From JAVVHH01 sp963835135 (lineage in GTDB: Bacteria; Pseudomonadota; Alphaproteobacteria; Acetobacterales; Acetobacteraceae), in NCBI GenBank assembly GCA_963835135.1, contig CAWIEF010000003.1:992001-1056000 (forward strand): DNA of 64,000 nt. Reading direction: 5' to 3'. The notes under the pieces were generated by a model. It did not search any database and was not told where the DNA came from. It was given only the letters and a program-made list of their open reading frames with translations. A program made the translations under genes and the position numbers. Shown here in pieces: positions 26,313 through 35,455 of the stretch; position 1 is the stretch's first letter; every line of letters starts with the position of its first letter.

Positions 26313-27098
26313 CTAGTGGCCGCGCAGGATTTGGCTCAGGAAGAGCTGCAAGCGGTCGGTCTGCGGGTTCTCGAACATCTCGACCGGCGGCCCGGCTTCG
26401 ACGATCTCACCCCGGTCCATGAACACCACCCGATCGGCGACCTGCCGCGCGAAACCCATCTCGTGGGTGACGCACACCATGGTCATCCCGTCCTGCGCCA
26501 GGCCGATCATGGTGTCGAGCACCTCCTTGATCATCTCCGGATCCAGCGCCGACGTCGGCTCGTCGAACAGCATGACCCGCGGCTTCATGCACAGCGCCCG
26601 AGCGATCGCCACCCGTTGCTGCTGCCCGCCGGAGAGTTGGCCCGGATACTTCTTGGCCTGCTCCGGGATCTTGACCCGGCGCAGGTAGCTCATCGCCAGC
26701 TCCTCCGCCTCCGCCTTCGGCATCTTGCGGACCCAGATCGGCGCCAACGTCAGGTTCTCGAGGATGGTCAAATGCGGGAACAGGTTGAAGCTCTGGAACA
26801 CCATGCCGACTTCGCGGCGGATGGTGTCGAGCGAGCGGGTATCGTCGGTCAGCTCGGTGCCATCGACGATGATCTTGCCTTCCTGGTGGGTCTCCAACCG
26901 GTTGATGCACCGGATCATCGTGGACTTGCCCGAGCCAGACGGACCGCACACCACCACGCGCTCGCCCTGGCCGACGGTCATGCTGATGTCGCGAAGGACG
27001 TGCATGGCGCCATACCACTTGTTGACCTTGTCCAGCACGATGGCGGCATGGTTGGAGGCGGCGGCACCCGGCCGGTCGATCGTGTTGGCTTGGCTCAT
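26313..27098 (-). CDS. aapP: General L-amino acid ABC transporter ATP-binding protein AapP
   Basis: A 261-aa polar amino-acid ABC ATPase. Walker A GPSGSGKST (about residues 52-60), Q-loop FQSFNLFPH, signature LSGGQQQR, Walker B VMLFDEPTSALDPEM and H-loop THEMGFA are all intact. It is the last gene of the minus-strand aapJ-aapQ-aapM-aapP operon, 17 nt after aapM. The polar N-terminal 20 residues before IVLDKVNKWYG are common in AapP. Its role is to energise uptake of a broad range of L-amino acids. Confidence 0.95.
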   Translation of the reverse strand: MSQANTIDRPGAAASNHAAIVLDKVNKWYGAMHVLRDISMTVGQGERVVVCGPSGSGKSTMIRCINRLETHQEGKIIVDGTELTDDTRSLDTIRREVGMVFQSFNLFPHLTILENLTLAPIWVRKMPKAEAEELAMSYLRRVKIPEQAKKYPGQLSGGQQQRVAIARALCMKPRVMLFDEPTSALDPEMIKEVLDTMIGLAQDGMTMVCVTHEMGFARQVADRVVFMDRGEIVEAGPPVEMFENPQTDRLQLFLSQILRGH

Positions 27099-27115
27099 GC
27101 TGAAACCGTCCCTTC

Positions 27116-28300
27116 TTAACGCCGCACGCTGCGGCCCAGGTCGCGCTCGATCCCGCGGCTGTAGCGGGCCATGACGTAGCAGAAGACGAAGTAGATGGCG
27201 GCGAGGACGACGTACATCTCGGTGCTGTACGCCTGCCACGCCGGCAACGCCAAAACGCCTTTGCCGGCGAGCAGCAGGTCGAAGATGCCGATGATCAGCA
27301 CCAGCGACGTGTCCTTGAAGAAGCCGATGAATGTGTTGACCAGTGGCGGGATCACGACGCGCAGCGCCTGCGGCAGGATGATGAACGCCGTCTTGGTGAA
27401 GTAATTCAGCCCGAGGGCGTCGGCAGCCTCGTACTGACCGCGCGGCAGCGACTGCAGCCCGCCCCGGACCACTTCGGCCAGATACGCCCCGGCGAACAGG
27501 ATCACCGCCACCTGCGCCCGCAGCAGCTTGTCGGGGTTGAGCCCGGCCGGCATGAACAGCGGGAACATGACGCTCGCCATGAACAGCAGCGTGATCAGCG
27601 GCACACCCCGGATGAGCTCGACATAGACGACGCACAGGTATTTCACCGCCGGCATCCCGGTGCTGCGCCGCCCGAGGGCCACCAGCACAGAAAGCGGGAA
27701 GGCGAACGCCAGACCGAACGTCGCCAGCATCAAGGTGATCGGCAGTCCGCCCCAGCTATCGGTCTGAACCGGCGACATCCCGGCGAAGCCGCCCCACATC
27801 AGCCCGCCGATGACAGCCAGTGTCGCGACCCAGATCAGCAACAGCTCCTTGCGCCAGAACCGCCGCATGGCCGAAACGGCATAAAGCCCGATGAACAGCA
27901 CCACCACCAGCGCCGGGCGCCATTGCTCGTCGTAGGGGAAGCGGCCGAACAGCATCAGCCGGTAATTGTCAGACACCACCGCCCAGCACGCGCCAACACC
28001 CTGGACGCTGCGGCACGCGCTCGTATCCGTCGCGTTACCGAGGTCCGGCACGTGCCAAACGGCGTGGATGATGCCCCAATCGACGAACTTCAGCGCCCAG
28101 GTGACCAGCAGATACGCCAGGACGAGGGTCACGACGCTCGACAGGATCGACCCGAACAGGTTTTGGCGCGCCCACCCGATCGGCCCGGTGCTGGCGACCC
28201 CCGGAGGCGGTCGCGTGGCGATCGGAGCGGCCGCGACCCCGGCGATGGCGGGAACCGGATCGCCGGCTGCTTCCGAGAGTTGTGCCGTGGTCTGTGACAT
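27116..28300 (-). CDS. aapM: General L-amino acid ABC transporter permease AapM
   Basis: A 394-aa inner-membrane permease. A polar Pro/Ala-rich N-terminus of about 45 residues precedes the first helix, then WGGLPITLMLATFGLAFAFPLSVLVALGRRS and a HisM-type EAA loop: LPRGQYEAADALGLNYFTKTAFIILPQALRVVIPPLVNTFIGFFKDTSLV. The extended length, with extra helices before the HisM domain, is characteristic of Aap/Bzt permeases. Lies 3 nt after aapQ. Confidence 0.95.
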   Translation of the reverse strand: MSQTTAQLSEAAGDPVPAIAGVAAAPIATRPPPGVASTGPIGWARQNLFGSILSSVVTLVLAYLLVTWALKFVDWGIIHAVWHVPDLGNATDTSACRSVQGVGACWAVVSDNYRLMLFGRFPYDEQWRPALVVVLFIGLYAVSAMRRFWRKELLLIWVATLAVIGGLMWGGFAGMSPVQTDSWGGLPITLMLATFGLAFAFPLSVLVALGRRSTGMPAVKYLCVVYVELIRGVPLITLLFMASVMFPLFMPAGLNPDKLLRAQVAVILFAGAYLAEVVRGGLQSLPRGQYEAADALGLNYFTKTAFIILPQALRVVIPPLVNTFIGFFKDTSLVLIIGIFDLLLAGKGVLALPAWQAYSTEMYVVLAAIYFVFCYVMARYSRGIERDLGRSVRR

Positions 28301-28303
28301 CGC

Positions 28304-29515
28304 TCAGCGCCCCACGAGCGCGATATGCGCGTTGTACCAATTCATGAAGGCACTGATCGACAGGCTGATCGTCAGATAAACGGCCATGATCGTCGCGATG
28401 CCTTCGATGGCCTGACCGGTCTGGTTGAGCGTCGTCGATGCGATCGAAACGATGTCTTGGTAGCCGATCGCGACCGCGAGCGAGCTGTTCTTGGTCAAGT
28501 TCAGGAATTGGCTCGTCATCGGCGGGATGATCACCCGCAGCGCTTGCGGCAGTACGACCTTGCGCAGCGTGAGCGAGTTCCGCAAACCGAGCGCCCCGGA
28601 CGCTTCCCACTGCCCCTGTGCCACCGCCAGGATGCCGGAGCGCACGATCTCGGCGATGTAGGATGCCGTATAGAGCGATAGACCGAGCGTCAGCGCGCCG
28701 TACTCCGGCGAGATCGAGAAGCCCCCGGCAAAGTTGAACCCCTGCAGCGCAGGCACGTCCGGCGACCAGGGCGCCCCGCACGCGAGCCAGGCGAGCAACG
28801 GCAGTCCGATCAGGGAGCCGGTGATCGCCGGCCATATGACAGGGCGGACACCGGTCGCCTCCTGAGTCCCCGCGGCCTTGCGGCGGATCACGACGGTGCA
28901 GACGATGCCCACGGCAAGCGCGAGCAAGCACCACAGATACTTGTCGTTCCAGTCGATGAACGGAAATTTCAGGCCGCGGTTGGAGAGGAACACACCCGGA
29001 AGCGGATGGAAGGATTGCCTTGGCCCCGGCAGTCCTTGAAGCAAAGTGTACCAAAAGAAAAGCTGCAACAGCACCGGGATGTCGCGGATGACCTCGACGT
29101 AAACTCCTGCGAGCCTGGCCAACAGCCAGTTTTTCGACAAACGCGCGATCCCAATCAATGTGCCTAGTATTGTGGCAATCACCACGCCAACCACCGCGAC
29201 CCGCAAGGTGTTCAGGATGCCGATCAGCAACGCCCAGCCATAGGTGTTCATCGAGGGGCTGTAGGGCAGCAGGCTTTCGCCGATCGGGATCCCGGCGGTG
29301 CGCGTCAGATAGCCGAACCCCGTCGCGATATGCCGCTGCTCCAGATTGCGGGTCGTGTTGGAAACCAGGTACCAGACCAGCAGCGCCACCGAGCCGACGA
29401 TCACCACCTGCCATACCAGGCTGCGGAACCGCGGGTCCGCCCAACTGAGTTGGAACTGCTTGCGCGGCGCCTGGCGGGTCGGGGTCAGGCGGGGATCGGA
29501 TGCGGTAACGGACAT
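28304..29515 (-). CDS. aapQ: General L-amino acid ABC transporter permease AapQ
   Basis: A 403-aa inner-membrane permease. Early helix VWQVVIVGSVALLVWYLVSNTTRNLEQRHIATGFGYL is the AapQ-type N-terminus; the HisM-family domain carries the loop VAQGQWEASGALGLRNSLTLRKVVLPQALRVIIPPMTSQFLNLTKNSSLA. It pairs with AapM. It lies about 106 nt after aapJ; a GC-rich hairpin in that gap may lower its expression relative to the binding protein. Confidence 0.95.
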   Translation of the reverse strand: MSVTASDPRLTPTRQAPRKQFQLSWADPRFRSLVWQVVIVGSVALLVWYLVSNTTRNLEQRHIATGFGYLTRTAGIPIGESLLPYSPSMNTYGWALLIGILNTLRVAVVGVVIATILGTLIGIARLSKNWLLARLAGVYVEVIRDIPVLLQLFFWYTLLQGLPGPRQSFHPLPGVFLSNRGLKFPFIDWNDKYLWCLLALAVGIVCTVVIRRKAAGTQEATGVRPVIWPAITGSLIGLPLLAWLACGAPWSPDVPALQGFNFAGGFSISPEYGALTLGLSLYTASYIAEIVRSGILAVAQGQWEASGALGLRNSLTLRKVVLPQALRVIIPPMTSQFLNLTKNSSLAVAIGYQDIVSIASTTLNQTGQAIEGIATIMAVYLTISLSISAFMNWYNAHIALVGR

Positions 29516-29588
29516 CGAGTTTTCCTAGAGGGAGGCACTCGCGGGTGAACGTCGTCTGGCGCTCACCATGCAGAACACGTGCCAGTGG

Positions 29589-29613
29589 CCGGGACGGCTG
29601 GGCGCCGCCCCGG
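29589..29613 (-). other. Intergenic hairpin between aapJ and aapQ
   Basis: An inverted repeat with 10-nt arms (CCGGGACGGC and GCCGCCCCGG on the plus strand, one mismatch) around a 5-nt loop. It starts 9 nt downstream of the aapJ stop on the coding strand and has no T-tract, so it is not a classical terminator. In other binding-protein operons such structures stabilise the upstream message and reduce read-through, giving excess binding protein; that role here is inferred. Confidence 0.55.
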
Positions 29614-29621
29614 CGATTGGG

Positions 29622-30644
29622 TCAGCGCATGGGCGGCGGATACATCAGACCGCCCTTGTTCCACAGGTTGTTGATCCCCCGTGGGATACCAAGCGGCGTG
29701 ATGTTGCGGTCCCACACCTCGGCGAAATTTCCGACCGACTTGACGATGTTGACGGCCCACTTGTTGTCGACCCCGAGCGCCTTGCCCAGGTCGCCCTCGG
29801 CACCGACGAAGCGCCGGACGGTCGGCTCGGTCGAGCTTGCCATCTGATCGACGTTCTTCTGCGTGATGCCGCTCTCCTCGGCCTGGAGCAGAGCGATGAA
29901 CGACCACCGCACCACGTCGAAATACTTGTCGTCGCCCTTGCGCACCATCAGGCCGAGCGGCTCCTTGCTGATCACTTCCGGCAGCAGGACCAGGTCGTCT
30001 TTCTTGTCGCCCTGCTGCGAGCGGAACGCGGCGAGACCGGACAGGTCCGTGGAGTATGAGTCGCAGCGGCCGGACAGGAACGCGTTCTGGATCTGGCTCA
30101 GATCCTCGATCAGGATCGGCTGGAACTTCAGGTTGTTGTCACGGAAGTAGTCGGCGATCGCCAACTCGGTGCTGGTGCCGGGCTGGACGCAGACGGTGGC
30201 GCCGTTCAACTCCTTGACCGACTTCACGTTGAGCGACTTGTTCACCAGGAACCCGGTGCCGTCATAGAAGTTCACGCCCGCGAACTCGAGACCAAGGCTC
30301 GCTTCACGGCCGAGGGTCCACGTGGTCGAACGCACCAACAGGTCGATCTCGCCGGATTGCAGGGCGGTGAAGCGGTTGGTCGTGTTGGTCGGGACGAAGC
30401 GGACCTTGTTGCCGTCGCCCAGGATCGCCGCCGCCACCGCGCGGCACGTATCGGCGTCGATGCCCTGCATGACGCCCTTGCTATCGGTCAGCGAGAACCC
30501 GGCCACGCCCGTCGAGACGCCGCATACGAGTTGCCCGCGCGACTTGATGTCATCGATGGTCTTGGAGCCGGATCCCTGTGCCCAGGCTGGCGCAGCGCAT
30601 GCCAGCGCGCCAAGCACGACGGCGCCGGTCAGATAACGTTTCAT
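29622..30644 (-). CDS. aapJ: General L-amino acid ABC transporter substrate-binding protein AapJ
   Basis: A 340-aa periplasmic binding protein. Signal peptide MKRYLTGAVVLGALACAAPAWA, then IKSRGQLVCGVSTGVAGFSLTDSKGVMQGIDADTCRAVAAAILGD, the family-3 solute-binding signature, and NTTNRFTALQSGEIDLLVRSTTWTLGREASLG. The two cysteines (VCGVS and SGRCDSYSTD) are typical of AapJ. ATG 30644 has GGGAG 7 nt upstream. First gene of the aap operon, delivering substrates to AapQ/M/P. Confidence 0.96.
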   Translation of the reverse strand: MKRYLTGAVVLGALACAAPAWAQGSGSKTIDDIKSRGQLVCGVSTGVAGFSLTDSKGVMQGIDADTCRAVAAAILGDGNKVRFVPTNTTNRFTALQSGEIDLLVRSTTWTLGREASLGLEFAGVNFYDGTGFLVNKSLNVKSVKELNGATVCVQPGTSTELAIADYFRDNNLKFQPILIEDLSQIQNAFLSGRCDSYSTDLSGLAAFRSQQGDKKDDLVLLPEVISKEPLGLMVRKGDDKYFDVVRWSFIALLQAEESGITQKNVDQMASSTEPTVRRFVGAEGDLGKALGVDNKWAVNIVKSVGNFAEVWDRNITPLGIPRGINNLWNKGGLMYPPPMR

Positions 30645-30734
30645 AAACGAACTCCCGTTCAACAAAGACGTGGGTTGCAGTCCACGGTTGGCTGAACTGT
30701 GCGTCGCGCAGGGCGCGAGCGCAATGGCTGCCTG

Positions 30735-30956
30735 TCAGGCAGCCCGGCGCTGGGCGACCTCGCTCTCGTGCCGCGCCCGCCCCGCATCGGTCGCCTCGAA
30801 CCGGCCATCCGCCCGCGCGCGGACGAAACCCATCGCCGTCATCCGGTGTAGGCACGGGCCATCCTTCATCCCATCTGGCCGGCCGCTCTCCCCCGCGAGC
30901 GTGACGCGATGCAGGGCGGAGCGGCAGCAGGTCTCCAGGTAGGGCTCGTTCCACAT
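30735..30956 (-). CDS. Small hypothetical protein (winged-helix-like)
   Basis: A 73-aa protein starting MWNEPYLETCCRSALHRVTLAG. The second half, CLHRMTAMGFVRARADGRFEATDAGRARHESEVAQ, reads like the recognition helix and wing of a small winged-helix protein (MTxxGFVRxRxDGRFxxTDAGRxRH), a pattern I recall from many short alphaproteobacterial proteins. It lacks a clear ribosome binding site. It is divergent from pyrD with 45 nt between the starts. Possible small regulator, otherwise unknown. Confidence 0.55.
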   Translation of the reverse strand: MWNEPYLETCCRSALHRVTLAGESGRPDGMKDGPCLHRMTAMGFVRARADGRFEATDAGRARHESEVAQRRAA

Positions 30957-31001
30957 GGCCCGACCCTAGCACGGGGCGCATCGATCGTGCACAGAGCGCG
31001 G

Positions 31002-32045
31002 ATGACTCCCGCCCTCGCCTCACTCACGACGCCGTTGCTACGCTTGATGGACCCCGAACGGTCCCACCGCGTGGCGATCACGGCGCTTCGTCTGGGCTTG
31101 GCGGGGTGGAGCCGCGCCGACGACGCGCGGCTCGCCGTCAGCGCGATGGGACTGTCGCTCTCGAACCCGATCGGCCTGGCTGCCGGGTTCGACAAGGGGG
31201 CAACGGCCGTCCGCGGGCTGCGCCGGCTCGGCTTCGGCGTCATCGAGACCGGCACGGCGACGCTGCGCCCCCAACGCGGCAATCCCACCCCCCGCGTGTT
31301 TCGCCTCGAGGCCGACCGCGCCATCATCAACCGCTATGGGCTGAACAGCGACGGGATCGAGCCCTACGTGGCCCGGCTTGCCGCCATTCCTCGCGGCCGC
31401 ATTCCGATCGGCGCCAACGTCGGCATCAACAAGGAAGACGCCGACCCCGAGCGCGACTATCCGCGCCTGGTCGCCGCCGTGGCACCGCATTGCGACTACG
31501 TCGTCATCAACGTCTCGTCGCCGAACACGCCCGGGCTTCGCGACCTGCAGGGCGAGGCCCGGCTGCGAGGGATCCTGGCCGCCGTCGCCGACGCCGTCCC
31601 GGCCGGGCCGCCGGTGGTGCTGAAGCTTGCGCCGGATCTGGACGAGGCCGCGTTGGAGGCGGCGCTCGAAACGGCGGTCGTGCACGGCGTCCGCGGCGTG
31701 ATCCTCGGCAACACGACGGTGGAGCGGCCCGCCACCCTCCGCTCGCCGGCGCGCGGGGAGACCGGCGGATTGTCGGGCCCGCCGCTGATGGCGCGCAGCA
31801 CCCGATTGCTCGCCCATGCCCACCGCTGCGTCGGCGGCCAGCTCGCCCTGATCGGCTGCGGCGGCGTGGCGAGCGGGCGGGACGTGCTGCGCAAGCTGCG
31901 CGCGGGCGCGAGCTTCGTGCAACTCTACACCGCCTTCGCCTATGACGGCCCGGTGCTGCTCACCCGCATCAAGCGGGAACTGCTGGCCGCGCTGAAAGCC
32001 GAGGGGTTCCAGTCGGCGGCCGAGGCGATCGGGACGGCACGATGA
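31002..32045 (+). CDS. pyrD: Dihydroorotate dehydrogenase (quinone), class 2
   Basis: Membrane-associated flavoenzyme oxidising dihydroorotate to orotate with quinone, fourth step of pyrimidine synthesis; 347 aa. The N-terminal helical extension (LTTPLLRLMDPERSHRVAITALRLG) that reaches the membrane marks class 2. Core motifs: NPIGLAAGFDKGATAVRGLRRLGFGVIETGTATLRPQRGNPTPRVFRL, INRYGLNSDG, NVSSPNTPGLRDLQ with the catalytic Ser, LKLAPDLD and NTTVERP. It overlaps the HAD gene by ATGA. Confidence 0.97.
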   Translation: MTPALASLTTPLLRLMDPERSHRVAITALRLGLAGWSRADDARLAVSAMGLSLSNPIGLAAGFDKGATAVRGLRRLGFGVIETGTATLRPQRGNPTPRVFRLEADRAIINRYGLNSDGIEPYVARLAAIPRGRIPIGANVGINKEDADPERDYPRLVAAVAPHCDYVVINVSSPNTPGLRDLQGEARLRGILAAVADAVPAGPPVVLKLAPDLDEAALEAALETAVVHGVRGVILGNTTVERPATLRSPARGETGGLSGPPLMARSTRLLAHAHRCVGGQLALIGCGGVASGRDVLRKLRAGASFVQLYTAFAYDGPVLLTRIKRELLAALKAEGFQSAAEAIGTAR

Positions 32046-32893
32046 GGTTCCTCGATGGCTTCGGCGCCATCGCCGGCGACTACGACGGCTTCATCTGCGA
32101 CCTCTGGGGCGTCGTCCATGACGGCGTGAACCCCCTGCCGGGCGCCCCGGACTGCCTGCGCCACATCGAGGCCGCCGGAAAGCGCCTCGTCCTCCTGACC
32201 AACGCACCCCGCCGCTCCGACGCGATCATCAGCCAACTCGGCACCATGGGCATCGGCGCCACGCTTTACGACGGCGTCATGAGCTCGGGCGAAGCGGTCC
32301 ATCTCATGCTGCGCGACCGGCCGGACGACTGGTATCGCTCAATCGGCACCCGCATGTTCTACATCGGGCCGAAGCGCGACCTGTCCGTCGTCGCCGGGCT
32401 CGACATCACGGAAGTGGACGACCCGGCCGATGCGACCTTCGTGCTCAACACCGGCCCCGATCACCTGGTCGACCCCGCCGCCGCCGCCGTGTGGGACCCG
32501 GTGCTCGCCCGCTGCGCCGCGCACCGCCTGCCGATGATCTGCGCCAACCCCGACCTGGAGGTCATCCGCGGCGGCGTCCGCGTACTCTGCGCCGGCACGC
32601 TGGCGGTGCGTTACATCGAGATGGGCGGCCAGGCCCGGATGCTCGGCAAGCCGGACCCGGCCATCTACGGCCCGGTGCTCAACATCCTCGGCCTGCCGAA
32701 ATCCCGGGTACTCGCCATCGGCGACGCGCTCCGCACCGACATCGCCGGCGCCGCGGCAAGCGGGATCGACAGTTGCTGGGTGCTGGGCGGGCTTCACGGC
32801 GAAGAACTGGCCGGCGATCACGCCGCGATCGAGCAAGCAGCTTCGGCCTCGGGTCTCGCCCCGGTCGCCGTCATCCCGACGTTCGTCTGGTGA
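32042..32893 (+). CDS. TIGR01459 family HAD-type hydrolase
   Basis: A 283-aa HAD-superfamily phosphatase of the NagD-like IIA subclass. The catalytic motif GFICDLWGVVHDG supplies the Asp pair (second Asp replaced by the family's Trp-Gly spacing), followed by LVLLTNAPRRSD and a C-terminal GKPDPAIYGPVLNILGL...AIGDALRTDIAGAAASGID, the motif III/IV region. It is translationally coupled to pyrD, an arrangement not obviously explained by pyrimidine synthesis; a housekeeping phosphatase role is likely. Confidence 0.9.
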   Translation: MRFLDGFGAIAGDYDGFICDLWGVVHDGVNPLPGAPDCLRHIEAAGKRLVLLTNAPRRSDAIISQLGTMGIGATLYDGVMSSGEAVHLMLRDRPDDWYRSIGTRMFYIGPKRDLSVVAGLDITEVDDPADATFVLNTGPDHLVDPAAAAVWDPVLARCAAHRLPMICANPDLEVIRGGVRVLCAGTLAVRYIEMGGQARMLGKPDPAIYGPVLNILGLPKSRVLAIGDALRTDIAGAAASGIDSCWVLGGLHGEELAGDHAAIEQAASASGLAPVAVIPTFVW

Positions 32894-32912
32894 CCCTCAG
32901 CCTCTCACGGCG

Positions 32913-33686
32913 CTACTTCTCGACGAACGCTTTCTCGATCACGAAAGTGCCAGGCGAATGCGCGCTCCCTTCCTCGAAGCCGCGGCGCTTGAGCAAGGAA
33001 ACCATGTCGGCCAGGAACACCTCGCTACCGCACATCATCACCCGATCGTCCTCTGGCGCCAGCGGCGGCTGGCCGAGATCGTCGGTCAGCTTGTTGCTCT
33101 CGAACAGGTCGGTGATCCGACCCTGATGCTCGAACGGCTCGCGGGTCACGGTCGGGTAGTAGGTCAGCTTCTGCTGCACCAGTTCGCCCAGAAACTCGTC
33201 CTGCGGCAGAGCGCTGACCAGCTCCTTCCCGTAGCCGAGTTCCGCCTTCAGCCGGCACCCATGCACCAGCACCACCCGCTCGAAGCGGTCATACATGTCG
33301 GGATCGCGGATGATGCTTGCGAACGGCGCCAGTCCGGTGCCCGTGCCCAACAGATATAGAGTACGGCCCGGCGTCAGGCTGTCCTGCACCAGCGTCCCGA
33401 CCGGCTTGCGGCCCACTAGGATCTGATCGCCCACCTTGATATTTTGCAACCGCGAGGTCAGCGGCCCATCCGGCGCCTTGATGCTGAAGAATTCGAGTTG
33501 CTCGTCATAGACCGCCGACGCCATGCTGTAGGCGCGCAGCAACGGCTTTCCGTCCACCGGCAAGCCGATCATGGTGAACTGGCCAGCCAGGAAGCGGAAC
33601 GACGGATCGCGCGTCGCCGTGAAGCTGAACAGCCGGTCGGTCCAGTGCCGCACCGCAGTGACGGTTTCGTGGTTCAGGTTAGACAT
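32913..33686 (-). CDS. fpr: Ferredoxin/flavodoxin-NADP+ reductase
   Basis: A 257-aa FAD enzyme exchanging electrons between NADPH and ferredoxin or flavodoxin. FAD-binding RAYSMAS (the RxYSxx motif, about residues 50-56), NADP-binding LLGTGTGLAPFASIIRD, MMCGSEVF and a C-terminal VEK tail after the aromatic region fit the bacterial class I/subclass A Fpr. ATG 33686 (MSNLNHETVTAVRHWTDRLFSF) is the family N-terminus. Convergent with the HAD gene and divergent from purC. Confidence 0.95.
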   Translation of the reverse strand: MSNLNHETVTAVRHWTDRLFSFTATRDPSFRFLAGQFTMIGLPVDGKPLLRAYSMASAVYDEQLEFFSIKAPDGPLTSRLQNIKVGDQILVGRKPVGTLVQDSLTPGRTLYLLGTGTGLAPFASIIRDPDMYDRFERVVLVHGCRLKAELGYGKELVSALPQDEFLGELVQQKLTYYPTVTREPFEHQGRITDLFESNKLTDDLGQPPLAPEDDRVMMCGSEVFLADMVSLLKRRGFEEGSAHSPGTFVIEKAFVEK

Positions 33687-33787
33687 GGTCCTGCAGATAG
33701 AGGCGGTGGCCTCCGCTCTCAAGCGCTGCAAGTGCGAAGGAGACGCGCGCGGGCGACAAAGCAGCCCCGGATCAGTAAGAAAGGCGC

Positions 33788-34747
33788 ATGGACGACAGCC
33801 TCTTCATCAACCCGCCCATCCTCGACGGCATCGACATCGACCTGCCGAACCACAGCAGCGGCAAGGTGCGCGAGAACTACGACCTGCCCGACGGGCGCCG
33901 CGTCCTGGTCGCGACCGACCGGCTCAGCGCCTTCGACCGCATCCTGGCGGCCATTCCCTACAAGGGCCAGGTCCTGACCCAGACGGCCCGCTTCTGGTTC
34001 GAGCACACCGCCGACCTATGCCCCAACTGGGCGAGCGAATATCCCGATCCGAACGTGGTCGTCGGCCAGCGCCTGACGATCCTGCCGGTCGAGTTCGTCG
34101 TCCGGGGCTACCTGGCCGGCACGACGAGCACCTCGATCCTGACGCAATACCGCGCCGGCGCCCGCTCGATGTATGGCATGACGTTCCCCGATGGCCTGCG
34201 CGACAACCAGGCGCTGCCCGCCCCGATCATCACGCCCACCAGCAAGGCCGAGCAGGGGGCCCATGACGAGCCGCTGTCCCGCGCGGAGATCATCGGCCGT
34301 GGGCTGATGCCGGCTGCGCAATACGACGCGGTCTGCGCCTACGCCCTGGCCTTGTTCGAGCGCGGCCAGCAGATGGTCGCCCCGCGCGGCCTGATCCTGG
34401 CTGACACGAAATACGAGTTCGGCACCACCGCGGACGGCGTCGTCGTGCTCGCCGACGAGATCCACACCCCGGACAGCAGCCGGTTCTGGCGCCGCGACAG
34501 CTACGCCGAACGGTTCGAGCGCGGCGAGCCGCCGGACAGCTTCGACAAGGATTTCGTCCGGACCTGGGTGGCCGCCCGCTGCGACCCCTACCGCGACGAC
34601 ATCCCGGCGATCCCGCAGGAGCTGATCCTGCGTACCGCCCGACGCTACGCCGAAGCGTTCGAAACCATCACCGGCGAGCGGTTCGCGCCTTCGAAGGAGG
34701 ATCCGGTCGCCCGTATCAGGAAGAATTTGGCGCCGCTTGCCGCGTAG
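33788..34747 (+). CDS. purC: Phosphoribosylaminoimidazole-succinocarboxamide synthase
   Basis: SAICAR synthetase, step eight of purine synthesis, joining CAIR and aspartate; 319 aa. This is the long form (about 300 aa, as in yeast) rather than the ~240-aa bacterial form. Motifs: SGKVRENYDLPDGRRVLVATDRLSAFDRILAAIPYKGQVL, PVEFVVRGYLAGTTSTS, ILADTKYEFG and ADEIHTPDSSRFW. ATG 33788 fits the family start. Confidence 0.96.
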   Translation: MDDSLFINPPILDGIDIDLPNHSSGKVRENYDLPDGRRVLVATDRLSAFDRILAAIPYKGQVLTQTARFWFEHTADLCPNWASEYPDPNVVVGQRLTILPVEFVVRGYLAGTTSTSILTQYRAGARSMYGMTFPDGLRDNQALPAPIITPTSKAEQGAHDEPLSRAEIIGRGLMPAAQYDAVCAYALALFERGQQMVAPRGLILADTKYEFGTTADGVVVLADEIHTPDSSRFWRRDSYAERFERGEPPDSFDKDFVRTWVAARCDPYRDDIPAIPQELILRTARRYAEAFETITGERFAPSKEDPVARIRKNLAPLAA

Positions 34748-34774
34748 GGCGCTTACGGTCGCCGTCGCTCCCGG

Positions 34775-35350
34775 CTACGCCAGAGCAGGCACCCCGGCCC
34801 ACTCGATCGTGTGATCGGCCACCGCCGGCCGTCTTGGGGCGATCGGAGCCGCAGCCGGCGTGCCCACGAACAGGAAACCGGCCAGCTTGTCGCCGGGCTC
34901 CAGACCCAGCGCCGCCACCACCCGGTCGTCGAACGCGTTCGCGCCCGTCAGCCAGACGCCGCCGTAGCCGAGCGCGTGAATCGCGTTCAGCATGTTCATC
35001 GCCGCGGCACCGACGCACAGCATCTGCTCGATCTCCGGGATCTTGTGCCCGTGCTGCAGCTTGACGCCGAGCGCGATGATCAAGGGCGCGCTCAACACCC
35101 GGTTCCGCTGCTTGTCGATCGCCTTCTCCGGCGCATCCGGCTCGCGCGCCTTCAACGCCGACACGATCGTCTCCGCCCATGCCGCGCGGGCCGCGCCGCG
35201 GATCAGCACGAAGCGCTGCGGCCGCAGCTTGCCATGATCGGGCGCCCGCAGCCCGGCCTGCAGGATGAGGTCGAGATCGTCGCCCGCCGGCGCCGGGTCG
35301 CGCAATTCTGAGACGGAGGCTCGATCGAGCAGCAGCGAAAGGTCGGTCAT
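34775..35350 (-). CDS. Nitroreductase family protein
   Basis: A 191-aa flavin nitroreductase of the compact YdjA-like type. N-terminal FMN motif: LLDRASVSELRDPAPAGDDLDLILQAGLRAPDHGKLRPQRFVLI; C-terminal: AAMNMLNAIHALGYGGVWLTGANAFDD and LGLEPGDKLAGFLFVGTP. The usual RRSV/R-phosphate-binding segment is changed to RASVSELR. It reduces nitro or quinone substrates with NAD(P)H. The start at ATG 35350 fits by homology; an RBS is not obvious. Confidence 0.92.
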   Translation of the reverse strand: MTDLSLLLDRASVSELRDPAPAGDDLDLILQAGLRAPDHGKLRPQRFVLIRGAARAAWAETIVSALKAREPDAPEKAIDKQRNRVLSAPLIIALGVKLQHGHKIPEIEQMLCVGAAAMNMLNAIHALGYGGVWLTGANAFDDRVVAALGLEPGDKLAGFLFVGTPAAAPIAPRRPAVADHTIEWAGVPALA

Positions 35351-35455
35351 GGCGCGAATGTAAACGCCGGCGCGGGCAAGGCAACACGCTAGCCCTGGCA
35401 GGAAGGCGGCCGTGCGCCTATGTCGAACCTCGATCTCGGACTGGAGAACACGCGG

